Shown one piece after another: positions 54,033-62,194 of a stretch of DNA of 64,000 nt (its first letter is position 1; every line of letters begins with the position of its first letter). The stretch covers positions 248,001 to 312,000 of the forward strand of contig NZ_FZOW01000005.1 of NCBI RefSeq assembly GCF_900188125.1. The letters run 5' to 3'. This DNA comes from Rhodococcoides kyotonense (GTDB taxonomy: Bacteria; Actinomycetota; Actinomycetes; Mycobacteriales; Mycobacteriaceae). Below the pieces are notes generated by a model. The model was given only the letters and a program-made list of their open reading frames with translations, was not told the DNA's origin and searched no databases. The translations under genes and the position numbers were made by a program.

Positions 54033-55570
54033 CCGAACCGACCATCCGGCCGTACGACCTGCGGTTGGTGCCTGCGGCCGCCGCAGGGTGGATGTCCACG
54101 ATCATCGGGCTGTTGTTCGGATCGGTGGTGGCCGGTGTGGTCGCGGTGATTTCCTTGGGTGCCGCTGTGCTGCTGGTTCTTTCGGTCGTGCGCTCGCGGG
54201 GCGTGGGCGCGGGTCTGATCGCACTCGCGGTGTCGGGCGCCTGTTACTCGGGTGCCGCGGCAGTCCATTCGTCGTCGGTCGAATCAAGTCCCGTCACGGC
54301 GGCAGCCGCGCAGAAGGCGTGGGTCAGTGCGGCGGTCGTCGTCCGCGAGGATCCACGGCGCGTGCGATACGGCGGCCCGCCGACCGTCTCGGTGCGGGCG
54401 GATCTGACGCAGATCGACATCGGCGGCGTGCCGATCCACCATGGAGGGCGAGTACTCGTTCTGGCACCAGCCGATGGGTGGGAGCACATGGTTCCGGGGC
54501 AGTCGGTGACGCTCCGAGGACGCCTCTCCCCGCCGGACCGAGCGGATCTGACGCTCGCCGTCATTCGAGTCCAAGGCGCGCCGTTGCTGGTGGAAGAACC
54601 CGGACCGATCGGATCCGCGGCGGATGCGGTTCGGCGTGACCTCGCGGCGGCAGCGTCGGAAGCGCTCCCCAGCGATCGGGCCGGACTGCTGCCGGGACTC
54701 GTCGTCGGAGATGTGTCGGCTTTGCCCGACGACGTCGAATCAGATTTCAAGGCAGCAGGTTTGACACACCTCAATGCGGTGTCCGGTGCAAACTTCTCGA
54801 TTCTGCTCGGTGCCGTCCTGTTGCTGACGCGGTGGATCGGCATCGGCCCACGACCGACTGCCGCGGTGTGTGCCGTCGTGCTGCTGTCGTTCGTCGTCAT
54901 CGCTCGACCGTCGCCGAGCGTGCTCCGGGCGGCCGTGATGGGTGGGGTCGGGTTGTTGGCGCTCGTGACGGGTCGGCGTCGCCAAGCGGTGCCTGCTCTG
55001 TGTGCGGCGGTTCTCGGACTGCTGGCGTGGTGGCCGGAACTGGCCGTCGACTTCGGCTTCGCCCTGTCGGTACTGGCGACCGCGGGACTCGTCGTCCTGG
55101 CCCCGGTGTGGGTGGACTGGCTACGCAGGCACGGGTGGGGGAGGGCGAGCGCGGAGATCGTGGCGGTGGCCGCTGCTGCACACGCCGTCACGGCGCCGGT
55201 CGTCGCCGCGATGGCAGGCACGTTCTCGGTGGTGGGTGTGCTCGCGAACGTCCTGGTAGCTCCGGTCGTCGCGCCGATCACGGTCATCGGCGCGATCGCG
55301 GCACTGATCGCGCAGGTGTCGCTCTTGCCTGCTGCCCTTGTGGTGAAGCTCGCGTCGGCGCCTCTGTGGTGGTTGATCGCGGTTGCGCACTGGGCGGCAT
55401 CGACGCCCGGCGGCGCACTCGCCGTTCCCGACGGTCTCGCCGGCGCGGGTCTGGTTCTCGCCGTCACGATGGTCGTGCTCGGGGCACTGCGTGTCCGATG
55501 GCTCAGATGGGTGTGCGGAGTGTTGTCCGCGGCGGCGATTCTCGTCTGGATCGGTGCCGCGATGCTCTGA
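54029..55570 (+). CDS. comEC: ComEC/Rec2-like DNA translocation channel, short form
   Basis: Polytopic membrane protein of 513 residues with about ten hydrophobic segments. It has an N-terminal OB-like region (about 90-190) and the competence core LTHLNAVSGANFSILLGAVL. It lacks the C-terminal metallo-beta-lactamase nuclease domain of full-length ComEC; the mycobacterial protein of similar length is likewise short. With ComEA it would import single-stranded DNA or serve another, unknown function. GTG 54029 overlaps the comEA stop. Confidence 0.87.
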   Translation: MTEPTIRPYDLRLVPAAAAGWMSTIIGLLFGSVVAGVVAVISLGAAVLLVLSVVRSRGVGAGLIALAVSGACYSGAAAVHSSSVESSPVTAAAAQKAWVSAAVVVREDPRRVRYGGPPTVSVRADLTQIDIGGVPIHHGGRVLVLAPADGWEHMVPGQSVTLRGRLSPPDRADLTLAVIRVQGAPLLVEEPGPIGSAADAVRRDLAAAASEALPSDRAGLLPGLVVGDVSALPDDVESDFKAAGLTHLNAVSGANFSILLGAVLLLTRWIGIGPRPTAAVCAVVLLSFVVIARPSPSVLRAAVMGGVGLLALVTGRRRQAVPALCAAVLGLLAWWPELAVDFGFALSVLATAGLVVLAPVWVDWLRRHGWGRASAEIVAVAAAAHAVTAPVVAAMAGTFSVVGVLANVLVAPVVAPITVIGAIAALIAQVSLLPAALVVKLASAPLWWLIAVAHWAASTPGGALAVPDGLAGAGLVLAVTMVVLGALRVRWLRWVCGVLSAAAILVWIGAAML

Positions 55571-55618
55571 CCGCGGCGCATTCGGAGAGCGTCGGACCGG
55601 CATGGCACGATCTGTGCT

Positions 55619-56590
55619 GTGACTGCGACATCTCCGGTTCCCGCTCTGCATCTCGTTCTCGGTGACGAGGAACTGCTCATGGACCGTGCGGTCGCCTCGA
55701 TCGTCGGAGATGTGCGTGCCGGTGCTCCCGAAGGGGAGGACGTGCCGGTCACCAAGCTTCGCGCAGGCGATGCCAGTGCACCCGAACTCGCCGAGCTGCT
55801 GAGCCCGTCGTTGTTCGCCGAGGATCGGGTCGTCGTCCTCGAAGCGGCGGCCGAGGCCGGTAAGGACGCCGTCGCCCTCGTGCTCGACGCGGCCGCGGAT
55901 CCGCCGGCAGGTGCTGTCCTGGTCGTCATGCATTCCGGTGGTGGCAGAGCCAAGGCGATGGCAGGCGCTCTGCAGAAGATCGGCGCCGTCACCCATGAGT
56001 GCGCCAAGCTGACCAAAGCCGGCGAGCGCGCCGATTTCGTCAAGCGAGAGTTCAGCGCTGCAGGCGTCAGGGTCGGTGGTGACGTGGTCGAGGCCGTCGT
56101 CGAATCGGTCGGATCCGAGCTGCGTGAGCTCGCTGCTGCATGTTCTCAGCTGACTGCCGATACTGCGGGCAAGGTCGACGTCGCCGCAGTGCGTCGGTAT
56201 TACTCGGGCAAGGCCGAGGTCTCCGGGTTCGACGTGGCAGAGAAGGCTGTAGCCGGCGACGGTGCAGGGGCATTGGAGGCGCTGCGGTGGGCCATGCACC
56301 GCGGAGTGCCACATGTTCTCCTCGCCGACGCGCTCGCCGACGCGGTGCGGACCATCGCGTTGGTGGGTTCGGCCGGACGTGGCGATCCGTTCCGGATGGC
56401 AAGTGAGCTCGGCATGCCGCCGTGGAAGATCAAGAAGGCCCAGGCGCAGGCGCGCGGCTGGAATGGGCAGTCCATCGGTCAGGCGTTGCAGATCGTCGCG
56501 CAGTTGAACGCCGACGTCAAAGGTCAAGCGGCCGACGCTGATTACGCCGTCGAGCACGCGGTGTCGGTCGTCGCGAACCTCGGCAACTGA
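55619..56590 (+). CDS. holA: DNA polymerase III subunit delta
   Basis: Clamp-loader subunit that opens the beta sliding clamp. The 323 residues show [37 protein letters not shown] and the AAA+ domain III region [16 protein letters not shown] with [11 protein letters not shown] at the end. The start is GTG 55619. A -10-like CACGAT stands 7 nt before it. It converges on rpsT across a strong terminator, as in mycobacteria. Confidence 0.93.
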   Translation: MTATSPVPALHLVLGDEELLMDRAVASIVGDVRAGAPEGEDVPVTKLRAGDASAPELAELLSPSLFAEDRVVVLEAAAEAGKDAVALVLDAAADPPAGAVLVVMHSGGGRAKAMAGALQKIGAVTHECAKLTKAGERADFVKREFSAAGVRVGGDVVEAVVESVGSELRELAAACSQLTADTAGKVDVAAVRRYYSGKAEVSGFDVAEKAVAGDGAGALEALRWAMHRGVPHVLLADALADAVRTIALVGSAGRGDPFRMASELGMPPWKIKKAQAQARGWNGQSIGQALQIVAQLNADVKGQAADADYAVEHAVSVVANLGN

Positions 56591-56611
56591 CACCCGGCCG
56601 CAGACAGAACG

Positions 56612-56645
56612 AAAAAACCCGCTCGGTAGTCCGAGCGGGTTTGTT
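56612..56645. terminator. Bidirectional intrinsic terminator between holA and rpsT
   Basis: Perfect 12-bp stem AAACCCGCTCGG (56615-56626) with 56631-56642 and a TAGT loop. It is preceded by an A run and followed by TTTG, so both strands end in a U-rich tract. It lies between the convergent stops. Confidence 0.9.
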
Positions 56646-56660
56646 CGTGAAGAACGTGGA

Positions 56661-56921
56661 TCAGAGCTTGTTGACAGCCAGAGCCAGAGCCGACTTCTTG
56701 TTGGCAGCCTGGTTCTTGTGGATGACACCCTTGCTGGCGGCCTTGTCGAGCTGGCGGCCTGCGGTGATCGCGATGGTGGAAGCCGCTGCCTTGTCTCCTG
56801 CAGCCTCAGCGGTGCGGAAGGAGCGAATGATCGTCCGCAGCGAGGACTTCACCGACTGGTTGCGCAGGCGGTTGCGCTCGTTGGTGAGGATGCGCTTCTT
56901 CTGGGACTTGATGTTGGCCAC
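56661..56921 (-). CDS. rpsT: 30S ribosomal protein S20
   Basis: Small-subunit primary rRNA-binding protein of 86 residues, rich in Lys, Arg and Ala: [20 protein letters not shown] at the N-terminus and [20 protein letters not shown] at the end. The GTG at 56921 gives the standard N-terminus with AAGGAT upstream; the longer frame to 56969 is not conserved. Confidence 0.96.
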   Translation of the reverse strand: MANIKSQKKRILTNERNRLRNQSVKSSLRTIIRSFRTAEAAGDKAAASTIAITAGRQLDKAASKGVIHKNQAANKKSALALAVNKL

Positions 56922-57149
56922 GCGTAAAATCCTTCTGTCTTCGTCGGTATTCCGGTCAGGGCGATCCATGCTGGAATGCCCGAAGTCTGCTGCCGAGCTT
57001 GTACAGCCCAGCGCCGAAGATCGAGACTACCAGTTAGTCGTCGGAGAACCCAATCCGGCAACGCGACGAGTCGGCCCGAGGACCGAAGGTCGCGAGTGTT
57101 TCGAGAATTTAACGCGTCCAGCGCGCTCAACACCAGTCTCTGTAGCAAC

Positions 57150-58829
57150 ATGACGACAATGAGTCCGCGATCTTCAGGCGCTGCTGCCCCAGAGGCCAAG
57201 GCCAAGACGAAGTCCAAGTCGACGGCACGCGCGAACCCCGCCATCGACGGGGTCTTCGACGGCTACTTCGACAACGGTAAGTACGGCTCGGCGTTCGACG
57301 AGATGTTCGACACCGACGGTAAGACCAGGACGCCGTACAAAGGGATTCACACGGCCCTCGAACCGTCGAGCTCGGCCGACCTCGACGGGCGGTCCGACGC
57401 GCTCGGCCGTGCGTTCGTCGACCAGGGCATCACGTTCTCGCTGTCCGGCCAGGAGCGGCCCTTCCCGCTCGACCAGGTGCCGCGCGTCATCGCCGCGGGC
57501 GAGTGGTCACGCCTCGAGCGCGGCATCAAGCAGCGCGTCAAGGCGCTCGAGATGTTTCTCGCCGACATCTACGGGGATCAGGAGATTTTGCGTGACGGCG
57601 TCGTCCCGAAGCGGCTCGTGACGTCGTGCGAGCACTTCCACCGCGAGGCGATCGGCATCGTTCCGCCGAACGGCGTGCGTATCCACGTCGCAGGCATCGA
57701 CATCGTGCGCGACGCGCAGGGAACGTTCCGCGTACTAGAGGACAACCTGCGGTCGCCATCCGGCGTGTCCTACGTCATGGAGAACCGACGGACGATGGCG
57801 CGTGTGTTCCCGGACCTGTTCGCGACGCACCGAGTACGCGCGGTCGGGGATTACGCGTCGCACCTTCTTCGCGCTCTACGCGCGGCGGCGGCACTCAACG
57901 AGGCCGATCCGACCGTCGTCGTGCTGACGCCGGGCGTCGCGAACTCGGCGTACTTCGAGCACTCGCTGCTCGCGCGGTTGATGGGCGTCGAACTCGTCGA
58001 AGGTCGTGATCTGTTCTGCCGCGACAACGTCGTCTACATGCGCACCACCGAGGGTGAGCGTCAGGTCGACGTGATCTACCGCCGTATCGACGACGACTAC
58101 CTCGATCCGATGCAGTTCCGGCCCGACTCGGTGCTCGGCGTCGCCGGACTCGTCAACGCCGCGCGTGCCGGCAACGTCGTCATCTCGAGTGCCGTCGGAA
58201 ACGGCGTCGGTGACGACAAACTCGTCTACACCTACGTGCCGACCATCATCGATTACTACCTGGGTGAGAAGCCGCTGCTGGCGAACGTCGACACGTTCCG
58301 CTGCTGGCTCGACGACGAATGCGAGGAAGTGCTCGACCGCGTCGACGAACTCGTCATCAAGCCCGTTGAGGGATCCGGGGGATACGGCATCGTCTTCGGA
58401 CCCGACGCCTCGCCGAAGGAGTTGGCGACCATCAGCAAGAAGATCCGTGCCGACCCACGCGGGTGGATCGCTCAGCCGGTCGTCCAGTTGTCGACGGTTC
58501 CGACGAAGATCGGCGACCGCCTCGTGCCGCGCCACGTCGATCTGCGGCCGTTCGCGGTCAACGACGGCGACGACGTCTGGGTGCTCCCGGGCGGACTGAC
58601 GCGCGTCGCGCTGCCCGAGGGATCGCTCGTCGTGAACTCCAGTCAGGGCGGCGGCAGCAAGGACACCTGGGTGCTCGCGACGCGAACCTCGCAGGAGGAG
58701 CAGGAGCTCGCGGGCGAGGAGATCGTGAGCGAGCCGCCCGAATCTCCCACGGCCGAACAAGGCCCGGAACTGACGATGGATCAGCAACAGCAGCAACAAC
58801 AACAGCAGTCGAACGGCGGTGGCAACTAG
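57150..58829 (+). CDS. Circularly permuted ATP-grasp protein
   Basis: A 559-residue CP_ATPgrasp_1 family enzyme, a predicted amide or peptide ligase. It is encoded with the alpha-E and transglutaminase-like genes in many bacteria, a cluster proposed to make or modify a small peptide. Motifs include FHREAIGIVPPNGVRIHVAG, VLEDNLRSPSGVSYVMENR, VIKPVEGSGGYGIVFGP and HVDLRPFAV. The start is ATG 57150 or 57159. The C-terminus carries a run of nine glutamines (mixed CAG/CAA) followed by SNGGGN. The next gene starts immediately after the stop. The biochemical product is unknown. Confidence 0.88.
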   Translation: MTTMSPRSSGAAAPEAKAKTKSKSTARANPAIDGVFDGYFDNGKYGSAFDEMFDTDGKTRTPYKGIHTALEPSSSADLDGRSDALGRAFVDQGITFSLSGQERPFPLDQVPRVIAAGEWSRLERGIKQRVKALEMFLADIYGDQEILRDGVVPKRLVTSCEHFHREAIGIVPPNGVRIHVAGIDIVRDAQGTFRVLEDNLRSPSGVSYVMENRRTMARVFPDLFATHRVRAVGDYASHLLRALRAAAALNEADPTVVVLTPGVANSAYFEHSLLARLMGVELVEGRDLFCRDNVVYMRTTEGERQVDVIYRRIDDDYLDPMQFRPDSVLGVAGLVNAARAGNVVISSAVGNGVGDDKLVYTYVPTIIDYYLGEKPLLANVDTFRCWLDDECEEVLDRVDELVIKPVEGSGGYGIVFGPDASPKELATISKKIRADPRGWIAQPVVQLSTVPTKIGDRLVPRHVDLRPFAVNDGDDVWVLPGGLTRVALPEGSLVVNSSQGGGSKDTWVLATRTSQEEQELAGEEIVSEPPESPTAEQGPELTMDQQQQQQQQQSNGGGN

Positions 58830-59804
58830 ATGCTCGCTCGGAACGCGGAATCGCTCTATTGGATCGGGCGATACGTCGAGCGGGCGGACGACACTGCCCG
58901 CATTCTCGACGTCACGGTCCACCAACTGCTCGAGGACTCGACCGTCGATCCGGATCACATCTCACGAGTTCTGTTGCGTGTGCTCGGGTTTCGGCACGAG
59001 CCGGATGCTTCTCTCGACGTGTGGTCGCTCACCGAGCTCGTCGCGTTCAGCCGTACCGGCAGTGGATCGATCGTCGACTCGTTGTCCAGCGCGCGTGAAA
59101 ATGCCCGTGGTGCACGGGAAGTCACGTCCACCGAGATGTGGGAATGCCTGAACACGACCTATAACGGGCTCAACGACAGGATCCGGGCATCGAAGCGCAC
59201 CGGCCCACACGAGTTCTTCAGCTACATCGAAGAGCGAGCGGCGATGTTCGCCGGTCTCGCCGACTCGACCTTGAGTCACGACGACGGCTACCGCTTCCTC
59301 ATCCTCGGCCGCTCGGTGGAACGCGTCGACATGGTCGTGCGGCTGTTGCTGTCTCGCGCCGGTGACCGGCCGTCGTCGCCCGCGTGGGTGACGGTGTTGC
59401 GCGCGGCAGGTGCACACGACACGTACCTGCGGACCTATCGCGGTGCACTCGACGCGCAGCGTGTACTCGAATTCATGTTGTTGGACAGGCTTTTTCCGCG
59501 ATCGGTGTTCTATGCGCTCAGTGAGGCGGAGCGGTCGCTCGATCAGCTGGACCACCAGCCGAACAGTCGTGTCGGGGCCCGTGCCGAGGCGCAGCGACTG
59601 CTCGGCCGGGCGCGCAGCGAACTCGAATTCCTCCGTCCCGGTGCGCTGTTGGACGATCTGCAGGAACGACTCCTCGCGCTGCAGGAGACGTGCCGTGAAC
59701 TGGGAGAAGCGATCTCCAAGCAGTATTTCCACGCCGCTCCGTGGGTCGCGTGGACCGACGCTGGTGCGGGAAACTACGAAGAACAACTGGAGGGTGAACT
59801 GTGA
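58830..59804 (+). CDS. Alpha-E domain-containing protein
   Basis: All-helical protein of 324 residues beginning MLARNAESLYWIGRYVERAD, the diagnostic alpha-E start, with a second conserved region DGYRFLILGRSVERVDMVVR. It lies between the ATP-grasp and transglutaminase-like genes with no gap before it and a GTGA overlap after it, so the three proteins probably act as one system. Function is unknown. Confidence 0.9.
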   Translation: MLARNAESLYWIGRYVERADDTARILDVTVHQLLEDSTVDPDHISRVLLRVLGFRHEPDASLDVWSLTELVAFSRTGSGSIVDSLSSARENARGAREVTSTEMWECLNTTYNGLNDRIRASKRTGPHEFFSYIEERAAMFAGLADSTLSHDDGYRFLILGRSVERVDMVVRLLLSRAGDRPSSPAWVTVLRAAGAHDTYLRTYRGALDAQRVLEFMLLDRLFPRSVFYALSEAERSLDQLDHQPNSRVGARAEAQRLLGRARSELEFLRPGALLDDLQERLLALQETCRELGEAISKQYFHAAPWVAWTDAGAGNYEEQLEGEL

Positions 59805-60643
59805 GTTGGCGTATGCGCGTCGTCCACACCACGGGGTACAAGTACGACGCGCCGGTGACGTCGTCGTACAACGAGGCGCGCCTGACCCCGCGAAGCGACC
59901 ATCGGCAGAACGTCATTCTCAACAGGGTCGAGACCAACCCGGTGACGCGCTCGTTCCGCTACACCGACTACTGGGGCACCGCGGTCACGGCGTTCGACCT
60001 TCATGCGCCGCACACCGAGCTCGAGGTAACGGGGTCGTCGATCGTCGAGACCGATCCGTTCGTGCCGCCGGAGGAGACGGCGTCGTGGGAGGACCTGGGG
60101 AGCGAGCAGGTCGTCGACCGCTTCAACGAGGTTCTCGACTACACCGTGTACGCGCCCCACAATCGTCAGCTCGTCGCCATCGCGAAGAAGTTGGCGAAGG
60201 GTCTGCCGCCGCAGGAAGCTGTCGTGGAGATAGCGAACTGGGTGCACGAGGAGATGTCGTACGTGCCCGGCACGACGGGTGTGCACACGTCGGCCGTCGA
60301 GGCCTGGTCGGAGAAGAAGGGCGTCTGCCAGGACTATGCCCATCTGACTCTGTTGCTGTTGCGCAGCGTCGGCATTCCGAGCCGGTATTGCTCCGGTTAC
60401 CTGCACCCGAAGAAGAAAGCCGTCATCGGTGTGTCGGTCGAGGGTCAGAGTCACGCGTGGATCGAAGCGTGGACCGGTGCATGGTGGGGATACGACCCGA
60501 CCAACGCGATTCCGGTCAGTGAGCAGCACGTGTCCGTGGGTCTCGGACGCGACTACGCCGACGTGCCGCCGCTGAAAGGCATTTACTCGGGTGGAGGTTC
60601 CACGGATCTCGATGTTGTGGTAGAGATCACACGACTGGCGTAA
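59801..60643 (+). CDS. Transglutaminase-like protein
   Basis: A 280-residue protein with an N-terminal BTLCP beta-sandwich (about 1-110) and a transglutaminase-like cysteine protease domain. The triad is visible: Cys176 in GVCQDYAHLTLLLLRS, His218 in QSHAWIEAW and Asp232 in WGYDPTN. There is no signal peptide, so it is cytoplasmic. It probably processes or crosslinks the product of the ATP-grasp partner. It is the last gene of the three-gene operon. Confidence 0.9.
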   Translation: MSWRMRVVHTTGYKYDAPVTSSYNEARLTPRSDHRQNVILNRVETNPVTRSFRYTDYWGTAVTAFDLHAPHTELEVTGSSIVETDPFVPPEETASWEDLGSEQVVDRFNEVLDYTVYAPHNRQLVAIAKKLAKGLPPQEAVVEIANWVHEEMSYVPGTTGVHTSAVEAWSEKKGVCQDYAHLTLLLLRSVGIPSRYCSGYLHPKKKAVIGVSVEGQSHAWIEAWTGAWWGYDPTNAIPVSEQHVSVGLGRDYADVPPLKGIYSGGGSTDLDVVVEITRLA

Positions 60644-60647
60644 CCTA

Positions 60648-60685
60648 CTGCTCGACAGGTTTCTTCGGAAGTACCTATCGAGCAG
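60648..60685 (+). promoter_or_regulatory. Hairpin between the transglutaminase-like gene and aqpZ
   Basis: 13-bp arms CTGCTCGACAGGT (60648-60660) and ACCTATCGAGCAG (60673-60685), one mismatch, 12-nt loop. The 3' arm ends directly at the GGGGTGGG ribosome binding site of aqpZ. It may terminate the upstream operon or modulate translation of aqpZ if transcription runs through. Confidence 0.5.
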
Positions 60686-60695
60686 GGGTGGGCGC

Positions 60696-61466
60696 ATGTC
60701 GACTGCACAGGAGTACGTGGAACCGGAAGTAATCTCCGACACCAAGAAATACATCGCGGAAGCGATCGGCACGTTCGTTCTGGTGTTCGCCGCCGTCGGA
60801 ACGGCAGTGTTCGCGGGTGACAAGGTCGGCAATCTCGGTGTCGCACTGGCATTCGGATTGACACTGCTGTTCCTCGTGTACGCGATCGGCCCGATCTCGG
60901 GGTGTCACGTCAATCCCGCGGTGACCATCGGTCAGGCTCTGCTGGGCAAACTGACTGCGCTGCAAGCGGTCTTGTTCATCGTCGCGCAGTTCGTCGGTGG
61001 GCTCGTGGCAGGTGCGGTGCTGTTCGCCATCGCCAACAGCCTGCCCGCGTACGACCGGTCCGTCGACGGACTCGGCGCGAACGGATGGGGACCGCACAGC
61101 CCGTCGGCGATCGAGGGGCCGCTCGGTGGTGTCCTCGAGAACGGGTACGGCATCACCGCGGCGATCGTCGTCGAGATCCTGCTGACGGCGCTGCTGGTGT
61201 TCGTGGTGCTGGCGTCGACGGATCAGATCTCGGACGTTCCGCTCGCAGGCGTCTCCATCGGCTTCACGCTCGTCGTGATCCATCTGGTCTCGATCCCGAT
61301 CGACAACACATCGGTCAACCCGGCGCGCAGCCTGGCCGTCGCTCCGTGGCAGCCAGGCGCGATGGGCCAGGTCTGGCTGTTCATCGTGTTCCCGATCATC
61401 GGCGGTGCACTGGGCGCCCTGACGTACCGAGGGGTGTTCGGTCGTTACGACCGGCTCGATTCGTGA
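60696..61466 (+). CDS. Aquaporin (MIP family, AqpZ-like)
   Basis: Six-TMS channel of 256 residues with both NPA boxes, HVNPAVT (Asn73) and SVNPARS (Asn208), and the N-terminal EAIGTFVLVFAAVGTAVFAG. The SVNPARS box and lack of a long glycerol-channel-specific insertion favour a water-selective AqpZ. A hydrophilic loop of about 35 residues joins TM3 and TM4. Its stop lies in the 5' arm of a long inverted repeat. In an organism that makes ectoine, a water channel fits osmotic adaptation. Confidence 0.9.
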   Translation: MSTAQEYVEPEVISDTKKYIAEAIGTFVLVFAAVGTAVFAGDKVGNLGVALAFGLTLLFLVYAIGPISGCHVNPAVTIGQALLGKLTALQAVLFIVAQFVGGLVAGAVLFAIANSLPAYDRSVDGLGANGWGPHSPSAIEGPLGGVLENGYGITAAIVVEILLTALLVFVVLASTDQISDVPLAGVSIGFTLVVIHLVSIPIDNTSVNPARSLAVAPWQPGAMGQVWLFIVFPIIGGALGALTYRGVFGRYDRLDS

Positions 61467-61537
61467 TGCGCTACGCGCCCGTGCGCGCACAGTGACAACG
61501 GAGACCAACTCTGCGCGCACGGGCGCGAGCGCATCAC
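61463..61537. terminator. Long inverted repeat between convergent aqpZ and pemK-like genes
   Basis: The arms at 61463-61489 and 61512-61537 (GTGATGCGCT and CGCGCCCGTGCGCGCA) pair over 26 bp with one bulged base and a 22-nt loop. The repeat overlaps the stop codons of both flanking convergent genes, so it acts as a bidirectional terminator. Confidence 0.75.
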
Positions 61538-62097
61538 GACCAGCCGTACTCCGAACGCAACCGAGTCGCGACGGCGTCGAACTTGCCCTTGGCGAGAATC
61601 GCGCCCTCCCGACGGATGCCGGTCTCGGGGACGTCGAGGACGCGGTCGAGCCGGATCCAACTCGGTCGGCCCTCGGCGTCCCAGGATCCCGATCCGATGG
61701 TGACCCAGTCGCGGTCGCCGTCGTGGTGGCTCTGGCTCGACAGCATCAGGCCCAGCAACGTGTGCCCGTCACGCCCGACGACGAGTACCGGGCGGTCCTT
61801 GCCCTGGCTCGCGTCCTCCTCGTAGGTGACCCACGTCCACACGATCTCGCCGGGATCGGCCTTGCCGTCGAGATCGGGGGAGTATTCGACTCTTCGCGCG
61901 CGGTGGGCCGTCGGGACGGTGTTCGACGCAACCGGGCGTCCTGCCGGAGCGGCAGGTCCGGGCGTCGTCCTCGACGCGATCGCATCCTTGCCCTTCTGCA
62001 GAGCGCCCGAGTTCTGAAGCTGGCGGAAAAGCCTTGGCCCCTCGCGGAGTGCGATTTTTCCGAGTTCCTTACCGAGTCTGCTCCAGTTGCCAGCCAT
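61534..62097 (-). CDS. PemK/MazF-fold protein without an adjacent antitoxin
   Basis: A 187-residue protein. The first 70 residues are helical and basic or low-complexity ([10 protein letters not shown]). The rest fits the PemK/MazF ribonuclease-toxin fold: [36 protein letters not shown] and a C-terminal [13 protein letters not shown]. No antitoxin-sized gene flanks it; it faces lepA divergently and aqpZ convergently. The mycobacterial gene beside lepA is of the same type, so this is probably a conserved housekeeping variant rather than a mobile toxin-antitoxin module. Confidence 0.78.
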   Translation of the reverse strand: MAGNWSRLGKELGKIALREGPRLFRQLQNSGALQKGKDAIASRTTPGPAAPAGRPVASNTVPTAHRARRVEYSPDLDGKADPGEIVWTWVTYEEDASQGKDRPVLVVGRDGHTLLGLMLSSQSHHDGDRDWVTIGSGSWDAEGRPSWIRLDRVLDVPETGIRREGAILAKGKFDAVATRLRSEYGWS

Positions 62098-62194
62098 GGG
62101 AGCCGAGTCTAGTCAGCAGCCACTTGGGTCGCCGAGCCGTACACGTGGGACGATGGACCAGTTCTCTCCTCGAAAGCGCCAGCAAAGGATACGA

